Part shown: piece by piece, positions 1 through 9,429 of the stretch
Numbering within the stretch: position 1 is the stretch's first letter
Layout: each line of letters opens with the position of its first letter
From: Brasilonema sp. UFV-L1
GTDB taxonomy: Bacteria; Cyanobacteriota; Cyanobacteriia; Cyanobacteriales; Nostocaceae
Length of the DNA: 64,000 nucleotides
Direction: 5' to 3'
NCBI RefSeq assembly: GCF_012912105.1
Contig: NZ_QMEA01000009.1
Location: 1-64,000 of the forward strand
The notes under the pieces: generated by a model
The model's database searches: none
Told to the model about the DNA's origin: nothing
The model's input: the letters and a program-made list of their open reading frames with translations, nothing else
Position numbers and translations under genes: made by a program

Positions 1-23
1 TACTCCGAATCAGTGTGGGTAGT

Positions 24-1046
24 TTACTCACGAATCAGTGCCGTCAGAATCACCCGTTGACCGTTGAAGGCAGTTCTACCATGTGCTGCCAGAATGTTAT
101 CTAGTATTAGTACATCAGAGCGTTGCCAGCGTACTGGTACTGCTGCATCCTCGAGCAGATCGCAAATGTGCAGTATGTCATTCTCATCTACTGCTGTACC
201 ATCACTATAAAACATTTGATCTAATAAATCCGGATTTTTGCTTAATGTAGTTTCCATCTGCTGAACAGAATCATGCCGCCCATCTCTGAGTGCCCATTTT
301 AAAGAAGCTGTAGGGGTAAACAAATGTATCTGATTGCACCAGACTTCATCGTTAGTTCTAGGGTGCGTTCGCATGGCAGGGTGAACTTCCTGCCATAGAT
401 ACATCGATTCATCTGGTAGCCACTCAACTTTCCAACCACGCTTCACGACAATGCGTTCGACTTCTGCACGGTCAATGGTATTGAAAACCTCAGTCCATGA
501 CTTGGGGACGCCTGGTTTGTGATCAACATTTTCCTTGCTTGGAAGGTTACGGCGCAATTGAAGGTTTTTCTTTTGTTTAAAGCGATCGCGAACTGTTGGA
601 TCAATGCGTTGGGTGATGGTACGCATATCACCGATTGTTGTGTCACCGCCGCTAGTGGGTGGTACTTGACAAAAGAAGGCAATACGCTCTGGAGGATAGA
701 GGGTATAAGCCATTTCTTGATGAAGCGGAATCGAATAGTTACCAGGCAGTTCAGTTGCGCTCATAACTTTACCATAGACCACTTTACGCGGGGAAGTGCC
801 ACCAATGTAATCCATCAAGTTCGGTGCAATTGTAGTGATCACTCGCTCGAAGTCACAACCAGTAGCAATGTTATAGAACCCACGCAGCAAAATAGCACCA
901 TATTTGTCGAGAAGTCCATCTATTTTAGGTTTGTATTCGCTCAGCCAAGCACAAATCTTGTCAAGACTAGCATCGTTGTCCTTGGTAATCTGCCACACTA
1001 ACGGTAGAGAATGATCTCCTAGAAAGCCTTGTTCAAACTGAATCAT
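24..1046 (-). CDS. TauD/TfdA-family Fe(II)/2-oxoglutarate dioxygenase
   Basis: The 340-residue protein resembles the TauD/TfdA (SyrP-like) family of non-haem iron oxygenases, which hydroxylate small or carrier-bound substrates. The iron facial triad can be placed. H109-Q-E111 is the HxE variant of the usual HxD, within LHQEMAY. The distal histidine is in LAAHGR near residue 322, and an arginine about nine residues later (GQRV) would bind 2-oxoglutarate. The region PPTSGGDTTIGD after the first motif is typical of the family. Length is normal. The substrate cannot be predicted. No NRPS or sulfonate genes lie on the visible side, and an 870-bp gap separates it from the next gene. Confidence 0.85.
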   Translation of the reverse strand: MIQFEQGFLGDHSLPLVWQITKDNDASLDKICAWLSEYKPKIDGLLDKYGAILLRGFYNIATGCDFERVITTIAPNLMDYIGGTSPRKVVYGKVMSATELPGNYSIPLHQEMAYTLYPPERIAFFCQVPPTSGGDTTIGDMRTITQRIDPTVRDRFKQKKNLQLRRNLPSKENVDHKPGVPKSWTEVFNTIDRAEVERIVVKRGWKVEWLPDESMYLWQEVHPAMRTHPRTNDEVWCNQIHLFTPTASLKWALRDGRHDSVQQMETTLSKNPDLLDQMFYSDGTAVDENDILHICDLLEDAAVPVRWQRSDVLILDNILAAHGRTAFNGQRVILTALIRE

Positions 1047-1275
1047 GAATTATTTTCTCTGTGAATTGAATATTTGTTAGGAATATTGTCTAGGTATGTA
1101 AAAATAACAGACATGCTAAAATCGCTCTAATATCTCTGATTTTACACCACACAACCGTTTAAACTCCTCTGTTTTGAGAGCTTTAACTTGCTCGTATCTC
1201 ATCAGCAATACTTATTTTTTTGGGAGATTGCTCACCAATTTGTCCCCTAAAAAATGGGCGTCGCACTTGGGCGAA

Positions 1276-1375
1276 GAAAAAGAGCCAGCCTAGCCCCAGC
1301 AGGGGGCGCTACGCAAATGTTTGTTGATCTGTGGGCGTAGTCGAGTATTCGTTTTTATAAGGCTGGCTCTTTTTC
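1276..1375. repeat. Inverted repeat, 16-bp perfect arms
   Basis: The arm at 1276-1291 (GAAAAAGAGCCAGCCT) is the exact reverse complement of 1360-1375. The 68-base loop carries the GC-rich motif also found elsewhere (CTAGCCCC, GGGGGCGCTACGC). It could be a small palindromic element or a long transcript hairpin. Confidence 0.7.
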
Positions 1376-1557
1376 CCAGTCGCAACCCCGTCAGGGCTTG
1401 TTAGCGCAGCGTCCCTCTTAGGGACTAGCCCCATGATTAATCCTAGGGACAAGACGACTATCGTATTAGCTCTGCCCATTTTTTTCGTGTTAGACTCGCT
1501 CACCTGTACCTGGTTAGCGTACTCGCTTCTTACAAGTCCTCATTTTACTCTAACAGG

Positions 1558-1576
1558 GACTTTTGCAAGAGGTCTA
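1558..1576. repeat. Solitary MITE end
   Basis: The bases GACTTTTGCAAGAGGTCTA match the end of the 124-bp element at 21254-21377. No partner end was found nearby, so this looks like a solo end or decayed copy. Confidence 0.55.
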
Positions 1577-1913
1577 TTCATGAACAACAAGATTCCCGAC
1601 TTTTCGCGAAATTAGGAGTTGTAAAGAAATTCATCTAAAGATTTCACAGAATTTTTAGTCAGAATCAGACTGTAAAAAATTATTACAAGTTGGAATTCAA
1701 TTGCAAATATTCAAAGCTATTTTCAAGCGATGTTTAAATTTTGATAAAGCTTATTGTATGGATTAATATTATTAGTCTATATTGACGTTGCATGTGTTAA
1801 GAAGTAAAAACGATTAAATTTTATAGTCTTTTAACAGTTTTCAGAAAAAACATGACAAATCCTTCTATAAGCTAGGGATCATCGTTAAGTTTTGAGCAAA
1901 AATTTAGGTAAAA

Positions 1914-2336
1914 ATGACGGCACAATTATTGAATTTAGAGAAACAATTCCATTCACAACAAGCGAAACGAATTTTGCTCATTGAAGATAATGATATCAAT
2001 AGAATGTTACTGCATGATTATCTGAGTTACTCTAAATATCATGTTCAAAGCTTAGCACAAGCTTCTCATTTTTTTGCAACTATAGATGAGTTTCAACCAG
2101 AACTAATATTATTAGATATAAAGTTACCAGATATTGATGGTTACTCGTTGCTCAAACAACTCCAGCAAAACCCAGAGCTTTCAAAGATACCCGTGTTCAT
2201 AGTTTCAGCTTTTGCATTCAAATCAGATCAAGAAAAAGCCTTGAGATTAGGGGCTCGTCGCTACTTTGTGAAACCTGTCAATCTTACAGTTCTGATGATG
2301 GCAATTGAAGAAGAGTTGACTAGTCTTCGCACGTAA
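1914..2336 (+). CDS. Single-domain response regulator (CheY-like)
   Basis: The protein is 140 residues and essentially one receiver domain. It has the acidic pair E24-D25 (IEDND), the phospho-accepting D68 (LLLDIKLPD) and K120 (VKPVN). The first 17 residues are a short extension. No output domain follows, so it should act by protein contact or in a phosphorelay. No histidine kinase is adjacent. The gene lies 65 bp upstream of uvrC on the same strand and might be cotranscribed with it. Confidence 0.9.
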   Translation: MTAQLLNLEKQFHSQQAKRILLIEDNDINRMLLHDYLSYSKYHVQSLAQASHFFATIDEFQPELILLDIKLPDIDGYSLLKQLQQNPELSKIPVFIVSAFAFKSDQEKALRLGARRYFVKPVNLTVLMMAIEEELTSLRT

Positions 2337-2401
2337 ACTTTTATCTGAAAATTTACTTAAAATAGATATAGGTAAATTTGTAGAATTACCAAACACTTGT
2401 T

Positions 2402-4285
2402 GTGACAACATCTGCTCAAACAGTATCACTCGTCAAAGAACCTGAACGCCTGGAGTGGCGACTACAAGAAATTCCGCTAGAACCGGGAGTTTATTTGATG
2501 CGAGATGGAAGCGATCGCATCATCTATATAGGAAAATCGCGGAAGTTGCGATCGCGTGTTCGTTCTTATTTCCGAGATTCACAAAAACTAAGCGATCGCA
2601 TCGCGACAATGGTTAAGCAGGTGACAGAAATTGAATTCATTGTCACCGATACCGAAACTGAAGCTTTGGCGCTGGAAGCCAACCTTATCAAACAGCACCA
2701 ACCCTATTTCAACGTATTACTCAAGGATGATAAAAAATATCCTTACGTCTGTATTACGTGGTCAGAAGATTATCCGCGTATTTTTATCACTCGTAAACGC
2801 CAAATAGGTAAACAAAAAGATAAATTCTACGGTCCTTATACAGATTCTCGCATATTGCGGGAAATATTGCGCTTGTGTAAGCGGATTTTTCCTTTGCGAC
2901 AACGTCCTCAGCCACTATTTAAAGACCGTCCTTGCTTAAATTATGATTTAGGACGCTGTCCAGGTGTGTGTCAGCTGCTGGTTTCACCAGAAGAATACCG
3001 CAAAACAGTACAAAAAGTAGCGATGGTTTTCCAAGGTCGAAGTCAAGAACTCATTGATATCTTAACCGAGCAAATGCACAAAGCAGCTGAGGCTGAGAAC
3101 TTTGAGTCAGCAGCACGGATTCGCGATCAGATTATTGGGTTAAAGTCACTGAGCGCTGATCAAAAAGTCTCTCTACCAGATGATACAGTTTCTCGGGATG
3201 CGATTGCGCTCTTTTCAGACGAGAAACTCGCCTGTATTCAATTATTCCAGATTCGTGCTGGGCAATTGGTGGGACGCTTAGCTTTTGTTGCGGATGCTCA
3301 TGCTGAACCGGGTGCTATCTTACAAAGAGTGTTGGAAGAGCATTATCAAACAGCTGACTCAGTAGAAATTCCCACAGAAATTTTGGTACAACACGAATTG
3401 CCAGATGGGGAGATATTAGCGGATGTCTTAACAGAGCGCAAGGGAAGAAAAGTCACGATTTTAAATCCACAGCGACAAGTTAAGGCAGAATTGATTGAGA
3501 TGGTAGAGCGAAATGCTCAATATGAATTGCAAAGAACGCAAAAATTCAGCGAACGCAATCACGAAGCAATGCAAGATTTAGCTACCATTCTCGATTTACC
3601 TGATGTACCTCACCGCATCGAGGGTTACGACATTTCCCATATCCAAGGTTCAAACGCCGTTGCTTCTCAAGTCGTGTTTGTTGACGGTTTACCCGCCAAA
3701 CAGCACTATCGCCATTACAAAATCAAAAATCCTACTGTGACAACGGGACACTCAGACGATTTTGCGAGTCTTGCCGAAGTCATTCAGCGTCGCTTTCGTA
3801 AGTATATCGAAGATCCGCAGCTACAGAGAATGGGAAATCCTGATTGGCCAAATCTTATCATGATAGACGGTGGTAAAGGTCAGTTGTCATCTGTCGTTGC
3901 TGTCTTACAAGAAATGAATTTATTGGAAGATTTACGAGTCGTCAGTTTAGCAAAACGGCGAGAAGAAATCTTTTTACCAGGAGAGTCACAACCGCTGGAA
4001 ACTGACGCAGAACAAGCGGGAGTACAACTGTTGCGGCGTTTACGAGATGAAGCGCATCGATTCGCCGTCAGTTTTCATCGACAGCAGCGTAGTGATAAAT
4101 TAAAGCGATCGCGTCTAGATGAAATTCCCGGTTTAGGACATCATCGACAAAAGCAGCTTTTAGGACATTTTCGCTCAGTTGATTATATTCGACAAGCAAC
4201 ACCTGCACAGATTGCTGAAGTTCCGGGTATTGGCGATCGCTTGGCTCAAGAAATTTACAATTATTTCCATCCTTCTTCAAATTAG
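2402..4285 (+). CDS. uvrC: UvrC, excinuclease ABC subunit C
   Basis: The protein is 627 residues and starts at GTG. It makes the dual incision around bulky lesions in nucleotide excision repair after UvrAB loading. The GIY-YIG nuclease domain lies at about residues 27-110 (PGVYLM, then IIYIGKS). The UVR motif that contacts UvrB is near 215-245. The RNase H-like 5' incision domain follows ([10 protein letters not shown], then MIDGGKGQL). Two helix-hairpin-helix motifs close the protein (DEIPGLG, AEVPGIG). An alkyltransferase-like gene, a family known to feed alkyl lesions into this pathway, lies about 2.5 kb away at 6435-6857. Confidence 0.98.
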   Translation: MTTSAQTVSLVKEPERLEWRLQEIPLEPGVYLMRDGSDRIIYIGKSRKLRSRVRSYFRDSQKLSDRIATMVKQVTEIEFIVTDTETEALALEANLIKQHQPYFNVLLKDDKKYPYVCITWSEDYPRIFITRKRQIGKQKDKFYGPYTDSRILREILRLCKRIFPLRQRPQPLFKDRPCLNYDLGRCPGVCQLLVSPEEYRKTVQKVAMVFQGRSQELIDILTEQMHKAAEAENFESAARIRDQIIGLKSLSADQKVSLPDDTVSRDAIALFSDEKLACIQLFQIRAGQLVGRLAFVADAHAEPGAILQRVLEEHYQTADSVEIPTEILVQHELPDGEILADVLTERKGRKVTILNPQRQVKAELIEMVERNAQYELQRTQKFSERNHEAMQDLATILDLPDVPHRIEGYDISHIQGSNAVASQVVFVDGLPAKQHYRHYKIKNPTVTTGHSDDFASLAEVIQRRFRKYIEDPQLQRMGNPDWPNLIMIDGGKGQLSSVVAVLQEMNLLEDLRVVSLAKRREEIFLPGESQPLETDAEQAGVQLLRRLRDEAHRFAVSFHRQQRSDKLKRSRLDEIPGLGHHRQKQLLGHFRSVDYIRQATPAQIAEVPGIGDRLAQEIYNYFHPSSN

Positions 4286-4361
4286 TATCACTCAATACTG
4301 TTTTTGTCACCAAAACAAAAAAAAATGATGGGTAATTGAAATTTGGGAAAAACCCATGACT

Positions 4362-4396
4362 CATTACCCATTACCCATTACCCATTACCCATTACT
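4362..4396. repeat. Heptanucleotide tandem repeat (CATTACC)
   Basis: Five near-perfect head-to-tail copies of CATTACC lie just after uvrC. This fits the short tandemly repeated repetitive (STRR) sequences known from heterocystous cyanobacteria. Copy number at such sites usually varies between strains. Confidence 0.85.
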
Positions 4397-4557
4397 AATA
4401 ACCAGATTAGCAAACATAAGTCACCATATTAATCTCCATCATTGGAATTTTTTATTAAATTTTTGCTCACAATATCAATACTAAACAAAGCTTAATAAAA
4501 GCGAAGAATTAACATTTTGTTACTCATCATCAAGATATATTTAGTTTTTAACGACTA

Positions 4558-4584
4558 CTTTCTTTCTTTCTTTCTTTCTTTCTT
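4558..4584. repeat. CTTT microsatellite
   Basis: Six CTTT units in a row plus a partial unit, followed by a C-rich pyrimidine tract. It is a pure simple repeat in a noncoding region. Confidence 0.85.
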
Positions 4585-5045
4585 CCTTACACCCCTACAC
4601 CCCTTCTTCCCCACATAAGGCAGTTTGAGAACTTGAGGTTGAGAAAAAGTAGGTGATGATTGCTATTCTTCGACTATTCTGGAGTTTTTAACTGTTTCCT
4701 GTAAATACCGCTTCAAAAAAAAACTTGCATTGCTCATCGTTAAGAAAGATAAAGTAGATCTGACTAAAAAAAGGTGAGTCTCAACGTCTTAGTCATTGGG
4801 ATCAGAAAATTCATTATGAAGGTTGAATGGCTTGAGATGATTTATATATCTACAGTTGGATAACATTTCGTTTCAAAATAAACATAATTAAACAATACAA
4901 ATAAAAAAATAACAGCTAATTTTGTGTTATTTTAGACGATATATAATTTATCGTTTGTTGTTTGTTGTTGAGTTTCGTAAATCTTTTAGATTTACAGGTT
5001 GAATTTACGTTTTTTCAAAAGAGCATGACATATAAGGGTTTCAAA

Positions 5046-5225
5046 ATGCAGATAGTACAAAAAATTCGCTGTCCCAATTGCGGTAGTGAAGGTGAAAGGC
5101 ACTATTTATCAGAGAGTCAACTGACTCGAACACAATGCCCAAGTTGTGACTACTTAATGATTAGTTGTACACGTACAGGCAAAGTGATTGAAGCTTATGC
5201 CCCAGGTATTCTTGCACAATGTTAA
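5046..5225 (+). CDS. Small zinc-ribbon protein
   Basis: The protein is 59 residues with two CPxC knuckles (CPNCGS and CPSCDY) about 20 residues apart, a classic four-cysteine zinc ribbon. I chose the ATG at 5046 because AAGGG lies seven bases upstream and the protein then begins directly before the ribbon. An upstream ATG at 5025 and a further start at 4962 are possible. Function is unknown. Such small ribbons bind nucleic acid or protein partners. Confidence 0.7.
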   Translation: MQIVQKIRCPNCGSEGERHYLSESQLTRTQCPSCDYLMISCTRTGKVIEAYAPGILAQC

Positions 5226-5244
5226 TTGAGGGTTAAATCAGTAG

Positions 5245-5280
5245 ACAGTTATCAGTTATCAGTAAACAACTGATAACTGT
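5245..5280. terminator. Hairpin between convergent genes
   Basis: A 13-bp perfect inverted repeat (ACAGTTATCAGTT at 5245-5257 with its complement at 5268-5280) sits between the convergent zinc-ribbon gene and rlmN. It is well placed as a bidirectional terminator but lacks a T-run. CAGTTATCAG is also a common cyanobacterial repeat, so this is tentative. Confidence 0.4.
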
Positions 5281-5309
5281 TGAGTATCGAGTACTGAGAG
5301 GAAATAACT

Positions 5310-6407
5310 TCAGGATTCAGAACTTGGAACCTTTTTGACTCGCAACTGTCCACAAGCAGCATCAGCTTCTAAACCACGGGAGTAGCGAACACTAACTGCT
5401 ATTTGTTGCTGCTTGAGGACTTTAACAAAAGCTTGAATTCGATTTTGGTTGGGGCGTTTGTAGTCTGCTTCTGTGATGGGATTGTATGGAATCAAATTAA
5501 CGTGACTCTGAAATCCTCGCAGGTGTCGTGTTAATTCTAGTGCATGTTCTGGCAAATCGTTCACGCCAGCAAGGAGAATATATTCAAAACTCACACGACG
5601 CCCAGTCATTTTTACATACTCCCGACATTCAGCAAGCAAATCTTCTATAGGATAAGAACGAGCGCTGGGAATGAGTTGTTCCCGCAGTGCTTGGTTGGGA
5701 GCATGAAGACTCACAGCAAGAGTGACTTGCAACTGATGTTGAGCAAAGGAGCGAATGCGATCGCGTATTCCAACAGTAGAGACAGTCAAGTTACGCTGTC
5801 CAATACCCACATCTTGATTTAAAGATTTGATAGCTCCTATAACATGATCTGTATTCAACAACGGTTCACCCATACCCATAAATACCACATGGCTGACTCG
5901 TTGTTGAAAATCCTCCTGAACTGTCAGCACCTGATCAACGATTTCATGACGTGCTAAATTGCGTTTATAACCTTCTTTACCAGTCGCACAGAAATCACAC
6001 GCCATCGGACAACCGACTTGAGTTGAAACGCAAACAGTCAGGCGCTTTTCTGCGGGGATACCGACACATTCAATAATTTGATTATCTGCAAGTTGCAAAA
6101 GATATTTGACAGTGCCATCAGAGGCGACAGAGCGGTAATGTATGTTTGAGCGTCCAATTGGAATTTCTGCAACTTCAGCACGCCATTGTTTAGGAAAGAC
6201 AGAAATATCCGAGAGCGATCGCACTCCCTTTTGATAAATCCATTCGTGCAGTTGCTTTCCTCTGTAAGCAGGTTGTCCCTGATTATATACCCAAGCGGTT
6301 AACTCCTCTAAACCTGCTCCGACAAGCGGTGGAATAGAGAAGTTTGCCTGTTGCGCAATATTACTAGTTTTGGGGGAAGGGAGTACAGGGACAGACTTAG
6401 CAGACAT
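5310..6407 (-). CDS. rlmN: RlmN, dual-specificity 23S rRNA/tRNA adenine-C2 methyltransferase
   Basis: The 365-residue radical-SAM enzyme methylates A2503 of 23S rRNA and A37 of some tRNAs. The CxxxCxxC cluster-binding motif is visible ([12 protein letters not shown]). GMGEPLLN and the C-terminal cysteine that carries the methyl intermediate (AACGQL) are also present. The N-terminal accessory domain has the expected [12 protein letters not shown]. Length is normal. It lies 27 bp downstream of the ATL gene on the same strand, so the two probably form an operon. Confidence 0.97.
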   Translation of the reverse strand: MSAKSVPVLPSPKTSNIAQQANFSIPPLVGAGLEELTAWVYNQGQPAYRGKQLHEWIYQKGVRSLSDISVFPKQWRAEVAEIPIGRSNIHYRSVASDGTVKYLLQLADNQIIECVGIPAEKRLTVCVSTQVGCPMACDFCATGKEGYKRNLARHEIVDQVLTVQEDFQQRVSHVVFMGMGEPLLNTDHVIGAIKSLNQDVGIGQRNLTVSTVGIRDRIRSFAQHQLQVTLAVSLHAPNQALREQLIPSARSYPIEDLLAECREYVKMTGRRVSFEYILLAGVNDLPEHALELTRHLRGFQSHVNLIPYNPITEADYKRPNQNRIQAFVKVLKQQQIAVSVRYSRGLEADAACGQLRVKKVPSSES

Positions 6408-6434
6408 GGTAGTTAAAAAATTCGCCTTGAATCT

Positions 6435-6857
6435 CTATGTTAGGCGATCGCTGTTCTTATTGTCTGGGTTTGTGATTGCAGTTTCCAACACTTCTCCTGA
6501 GTCATCTAAACTTAAGGAGGGCTGCCACAGATATTCTCGCAAGTTAATTTTTCCTTCTGGGTTAAATTTTATGCCTTCTTGCTCAAGGAGCGATAGCTGT
6601 AAATTATCTGCTCCGTATCGTGAAGGAGATTGGGATATCTCGCCTTTGGCATTAATAACTCGATGCCACGGGACGTCGGATAAGCTTATATCCACACGGT
6701 AGAGAGCATAACCTACCAGACGCGCTTTCCCATACAAGTTTGCTAAATCTGCTACCTGTCCATAGGTTGCTACTTTCCCCTTGGGAATTTGACGCACTAT
6801 TTGATAGATGACATTGTAAGTAGACACTGGCGCTAATTCAATAGAGTTCCAAGACAT
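6435..6857 (-). CDS. Alkyltransferase-like (ATL) DNA-lesion-binding protein
   Basis: The 140-residue protein has the MGMT DNA-binding fold: GKVATYGQVA, then ARLVGYAL for the arginine-finger region. The active-site PCHR motif reads P63-W64-H65-R66, so the alkyl-accepting cysteine is tryptophan. This substitution defines ATL proteins, which bind O6-alkylguanine without repairing it and flag it for nucleotide excision repair. It cannot be a working O6-methylguanine transferase. A tail of about 35 residues beyond the domain looks unstructured. It is the first gene of a likely pair with rlmN, and uvrC lies in the same neighbourhood. Confidence 0.88.
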   Translation of the reverse strand: MSWNSIELAPVSTYNVIYQIVRQIPKGKVATYGQVADLANLYGKARLVGYALYRVDISLSDVPWHRVINAKGEISQSPSRYGADNLQLSLLEQEGIKFNPEGKINLREYLWQPSLSLDDSGEVLETAITNPDNKNSDRLT

Positions 6858-6999
6858 TATTACAATTTTTATTTCTCGCGTGATGACGCTGCATAAATTA
6901 AGCCTTTGATATTCACGTAGCTAGAGGAGTGTCAATTGGATACTATTGAGGAGATTGTGCTTTTGCTAAAATACCTCTTGAAACGATAAGCAACAAATA

Positions 7000-8757
7000 A
7001 TGCTAGTCTCACGTCTGCATAAATTTTTTACTGCTCCGATAGACAAATCATCTACTTGTGAACACTTTAGAACCTCTACATCAGTTATATTTTGGTTTGG
7101 TCTGAGCCTATCGTTTGCATTTTTTTATGGTATTTTAGGGCTTCTGAAAGCTGTCAGAAATGAATACGTTGTCCAGGATGATGCGCGGGAGTATGTGTTT
7201 TGGATGCAGCGGTTTATAGATCCAGAATTACTGCCTGATGATTTGATTGCAGATTACTTTAAATCCATCACACCACCTGGATTTGCTACTGTTTACCAGT
7301 TGATGGCAAGTCTAGGTATTAATCCACTTTTACTCAGTAAAATCTTACCAATCGTATTGAGCTTGATTGCTACCGCCTACTGTTTTGGCGTTTGCCTCCA
7401 GATTTTTCCAGTGCCTATGGCTGGATTTATTACTACATTCCTCCTAAATCAAAGTCTTTGGTTCCAGGATGATTTGGTTTCTGCTACACCTAGATCTTTT
7501 GTATATCCATTGTTTTTAGCATTTTTGTACTATACGCTACGTACATCTTGGCTAGTCGTGTCCGTAATACTCGTTCTGCAAGCGCTTATTTATCCTATAC
7601 TTACATTTATTTCAGAAGGAATTTTGTTCTTACGGTTATGGGACTGGAAGTATTGGTCACCCCAGCTTAAGCAAAAGCACAGTAGCTTATTGTTGTGTGT
7701 GGCTGCTTTGGGGCTAGGCTTTCTCGCAATGCTCCCTTATGCCTTAGCTTCCTCTGAGTTTAGTCCACTTGTCACCGCTACACAAGCCAGAGCAATGCCG
7801 GAGTTTTGGTCGGGAGGACGACATCCTTTTTTTGACGACAACTTTTGGAGGTTTTGGCTAATTGGACAACATAGTGGTATTGTGCCGCCGTTATTACCTC
7901 CTTTGATTTGGGTTGGGTTATTGTTGCCAATAGTGCTGCAAAATATGTCTTACTTCCCATTGGTTAAGCAGATCAAAAGCGAGGTTATAGTTTTATCTCA
8001 AACCGTGTTGGTATCCTTGTGTCTATTTTTTGCATCTCATGCTTTGCTACTAAAACTGTTTTTTCCTACCCGATATACAGGTCATACTTTGCGAGTTGTC
8101 ATGGCGCTTGCTGCTGGAATAATGTTGACCCTAATACTGGATGCACTCTTTCGGGCTTGTGAGCAAATGACAGAATCCAGTCTCCGAAGAAAAAGGTTCG
8201 GGATTTTAGTATTAATGCTAACATTAGGAGCGACGCTCTTGCTGTTTCCTAATTTATCCAATGGCTTTCCAAGAACGAATTATAGAGTGTCTAATGAATC
8301 AGCTTTGTATAAATTTTTTCAGAGCCAACCGAAAAACATTCTTATTGCTACCCTATCTGATGAAGCAAATAATATCCCGACGTTTGCCCAACGATCTATT
8401 TTAGTTGGTAAAGAATATGCACTTCCCTTCCATCTAGGCTACTACCGCCAGATTCACCAACGAAGCATTGATTTGATTCATGCTCAATACAGTCAGGACT
8501 TATCAGCAGCACGACAGTTGATTCAGAAGTATGGGATAACTTTCTGGCTGTTGGATCGCGTAGCGTTTACACCTGATTATTTGAGCGGCAAAAGCTGGCT
8601 TAGAAGTTTTCAGCCAGCGTTTACAGAGGCTTTAACCAGCTTGGAACAGGGAACAGTTCCGGCATTAGTAATGCTAACAAAACGCTGTTCTGTGTTTGAG
8701 ACTAAGGGTATGGTTGTGCTGGGAACAGACTGTATTACTCATGCACTACAGCAATAA
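7000..8757 (+). CDS. Polytopic membrane protein, possibly GT-C-like
   Basis: The 585-residue protein has about ten hydrophobic segments from near residue 28 to 410, then a soluble C-terminal part of about 160 residues. An acidic pair follows the first segment (VVQDDAREYVFW, near residues 60-70). That placement resembles the first-loop aspartates of GT-C glycosyltransferases, but this is only an analogy. The C-terminal part contains ILIATLSDEANNIP and alternating hydrophobic strands. No close family was recognised. It is divergent from the ATL gene with 142 bp between them. Confidence 0.6.
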   Translation: MLVSRLHKFFTAPIDKSSTCEHFRTSTSVIFWFGLSLSFAFFYGILGLLKAVRNEYVVQDDAREYVFWMQRFIDPELLPDDLIADYFKSITPPGFATVYQLMASLGINPLLLSKILPIVLSLIATAYCFGVCLQIFPVPMAGFITTFLLNQSLWFQDDLVSATPRSFVYPLFLAFLYYTLRTSWLVVSVILVLQALIYPILTFISEGILFLRLWDWKYWSPQLKQKHSSLLLCVAALGLGFLAMLPYALASSEFSPLVTATQARAMPEFWSGGRHPFFDDNFWRFWLIGQHSGIVPPLLPPLIWVGLLLPIVLQNMSYFPLVKQIKSEVIVLSQTVLVSLCLFFASHALLLKLFFPTRYTGHTLRVVMALAAGIMLTLILDALFRACEQMTESSLRRKRFGILVLMLTLGATLLLFPNLSNGFPRTNYRVSNESALYKFFQSQPKNILIATLSDEANNIPTFAQRSILVGKEYALPFHLGYYRQIHQRSIDLIHAQYSQDLSAARQLIQKYGITFWLLDRVAFTPDYLSGKSWLRSFQPAFTEALTSLEQGTVPALVMLTKRCSVFETKGMVVLGTDCITHALQQ

Positions 8758-8868
8758 CTACTAATTATTGCCATTGTCATACTGATACCAAATCCAGTTT
8801 TCAAACCCGTAAGGGTTGGTAGTATATGAGGATGTCAAAGAAAAACTGGCAGCATTTGTACAAAAAAA

Positions 8869-9222
8869 TTAACCGAAAGTTGTACCATTCCAGCCCCACA
8901 TCATACCCCTAGCGTCAGCAAACTCTATGTAAATGCGATTTTGAGGTACCTTGAGTGCTTTGTTAATCTCCTGGCAAAAGTCTTGGCTCATCGCCTGGGT
9001 TTGGTCTGGCTTCATTGTACCAACACTTTTAACCTCGATGTAACATACTGAGTCAGTCGTGCCAGCAAATGTCATCGGAACTCCTGCTTCAAAAGCTGTC
9101 ATCACGTAGGATTCTGGTTTTCCCGTATACTTGGCTAATTTAGCTGATAGGCTTTTGAGTAGTGCTTCAACTTCTTCTCCAAGAGGAGCAGATACGGAAG
9201 TTTGTACTTTAATTAAAGGCAT
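8869..9222 (-). CDS. MIF/phenylpyruvate tautomerase-like protein
   Basis: The 117-residue protein belongs to the macrophage migration inhibitory factor family in the tautomerase superfamily. Pro follows the initiator Met (MPLIKVQTS) and would be the catalytic base after Met removal. KYTGKPESYVMT and the end NRIYIEF match family blocks. These are small trimeric enzymes; the bacterial substrate is unknown. The gene is convergent with the membrane-protein gene and stands alone. Confidence 0.88.
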   Translation of the reverse strand: MPLIKVQTSVSAPLGEEVEALLKSLSAKLAKYTGKPESYVMTAFEAGVPMTFAGTTDSVCYIEVKSVGTMKPDQTQAMSQDFCQEINKALKVPQNRIYIEFADARGMMWGWNGTTFG

Positions 9223-9429
9223 TGTAACAATTCAATATTCAAAATTATCAATCTTGATAGTATCAATTCCCCTGTTTATTTTATCGAACCACATGAGGCA
9301 ACTTTAAATTATCTAGCTACGTAGTTCAGTGTATTCGCACTGGTAAGTATTCTATTGCCAGTGCTAGCTTGGCACCATGACTCAAAGTCCTGTTGTGTCA
9401 TACATTTAACTACTATAGGCAGGGATAAA

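Larger units (their letters stand above)
1047..1913. other. Gene-poor stretch with repeat fragments
   Basis: No convincing gene is seen. The middle (about 1250-1440) holds GC-rich cyanobacterial repeat text such as TTAGCGCAGCG and an inverted repeat. The last 300 bases are AT-rich and serve as leader for the response-regulator gene at 1914. Short open frames here overlap on both strands and resemble no protein. Confidence 0.5.
4286..5045. other. Intergenic region with tandem repeats
   Basis: This stretch of about 760 bases is AT-rich and contains the heptad repeat and the CTTT microsatellite listed separately. An open frame starting at 4962 runs into the zinc-ribbon gene, but its first 28 codons do not look like protein. 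No other gene is seen. Confidence 0.5.

Noticed and set aside
1309-1615. Two small overlapping open frames on opposite strands
   Set aside because: They cover repeat text and lack ribosome sites, motifs or protein-like composition.
4068-4364. Minus-strand frame over the end of uvrC
   Set aside because: It mostly lies opposite a certain gene and has no recognisable domain.
4362-4396. Tandem heptads considered as CRISPR
   Set aside because: Units are seven bases and contiguous, with no spacers and no cas genes.
6435-6857. Active O6-methylguanine-DNA methyltransferase
   Set aside because: The essential cysteine is replaced by tryptophan (PWHR).
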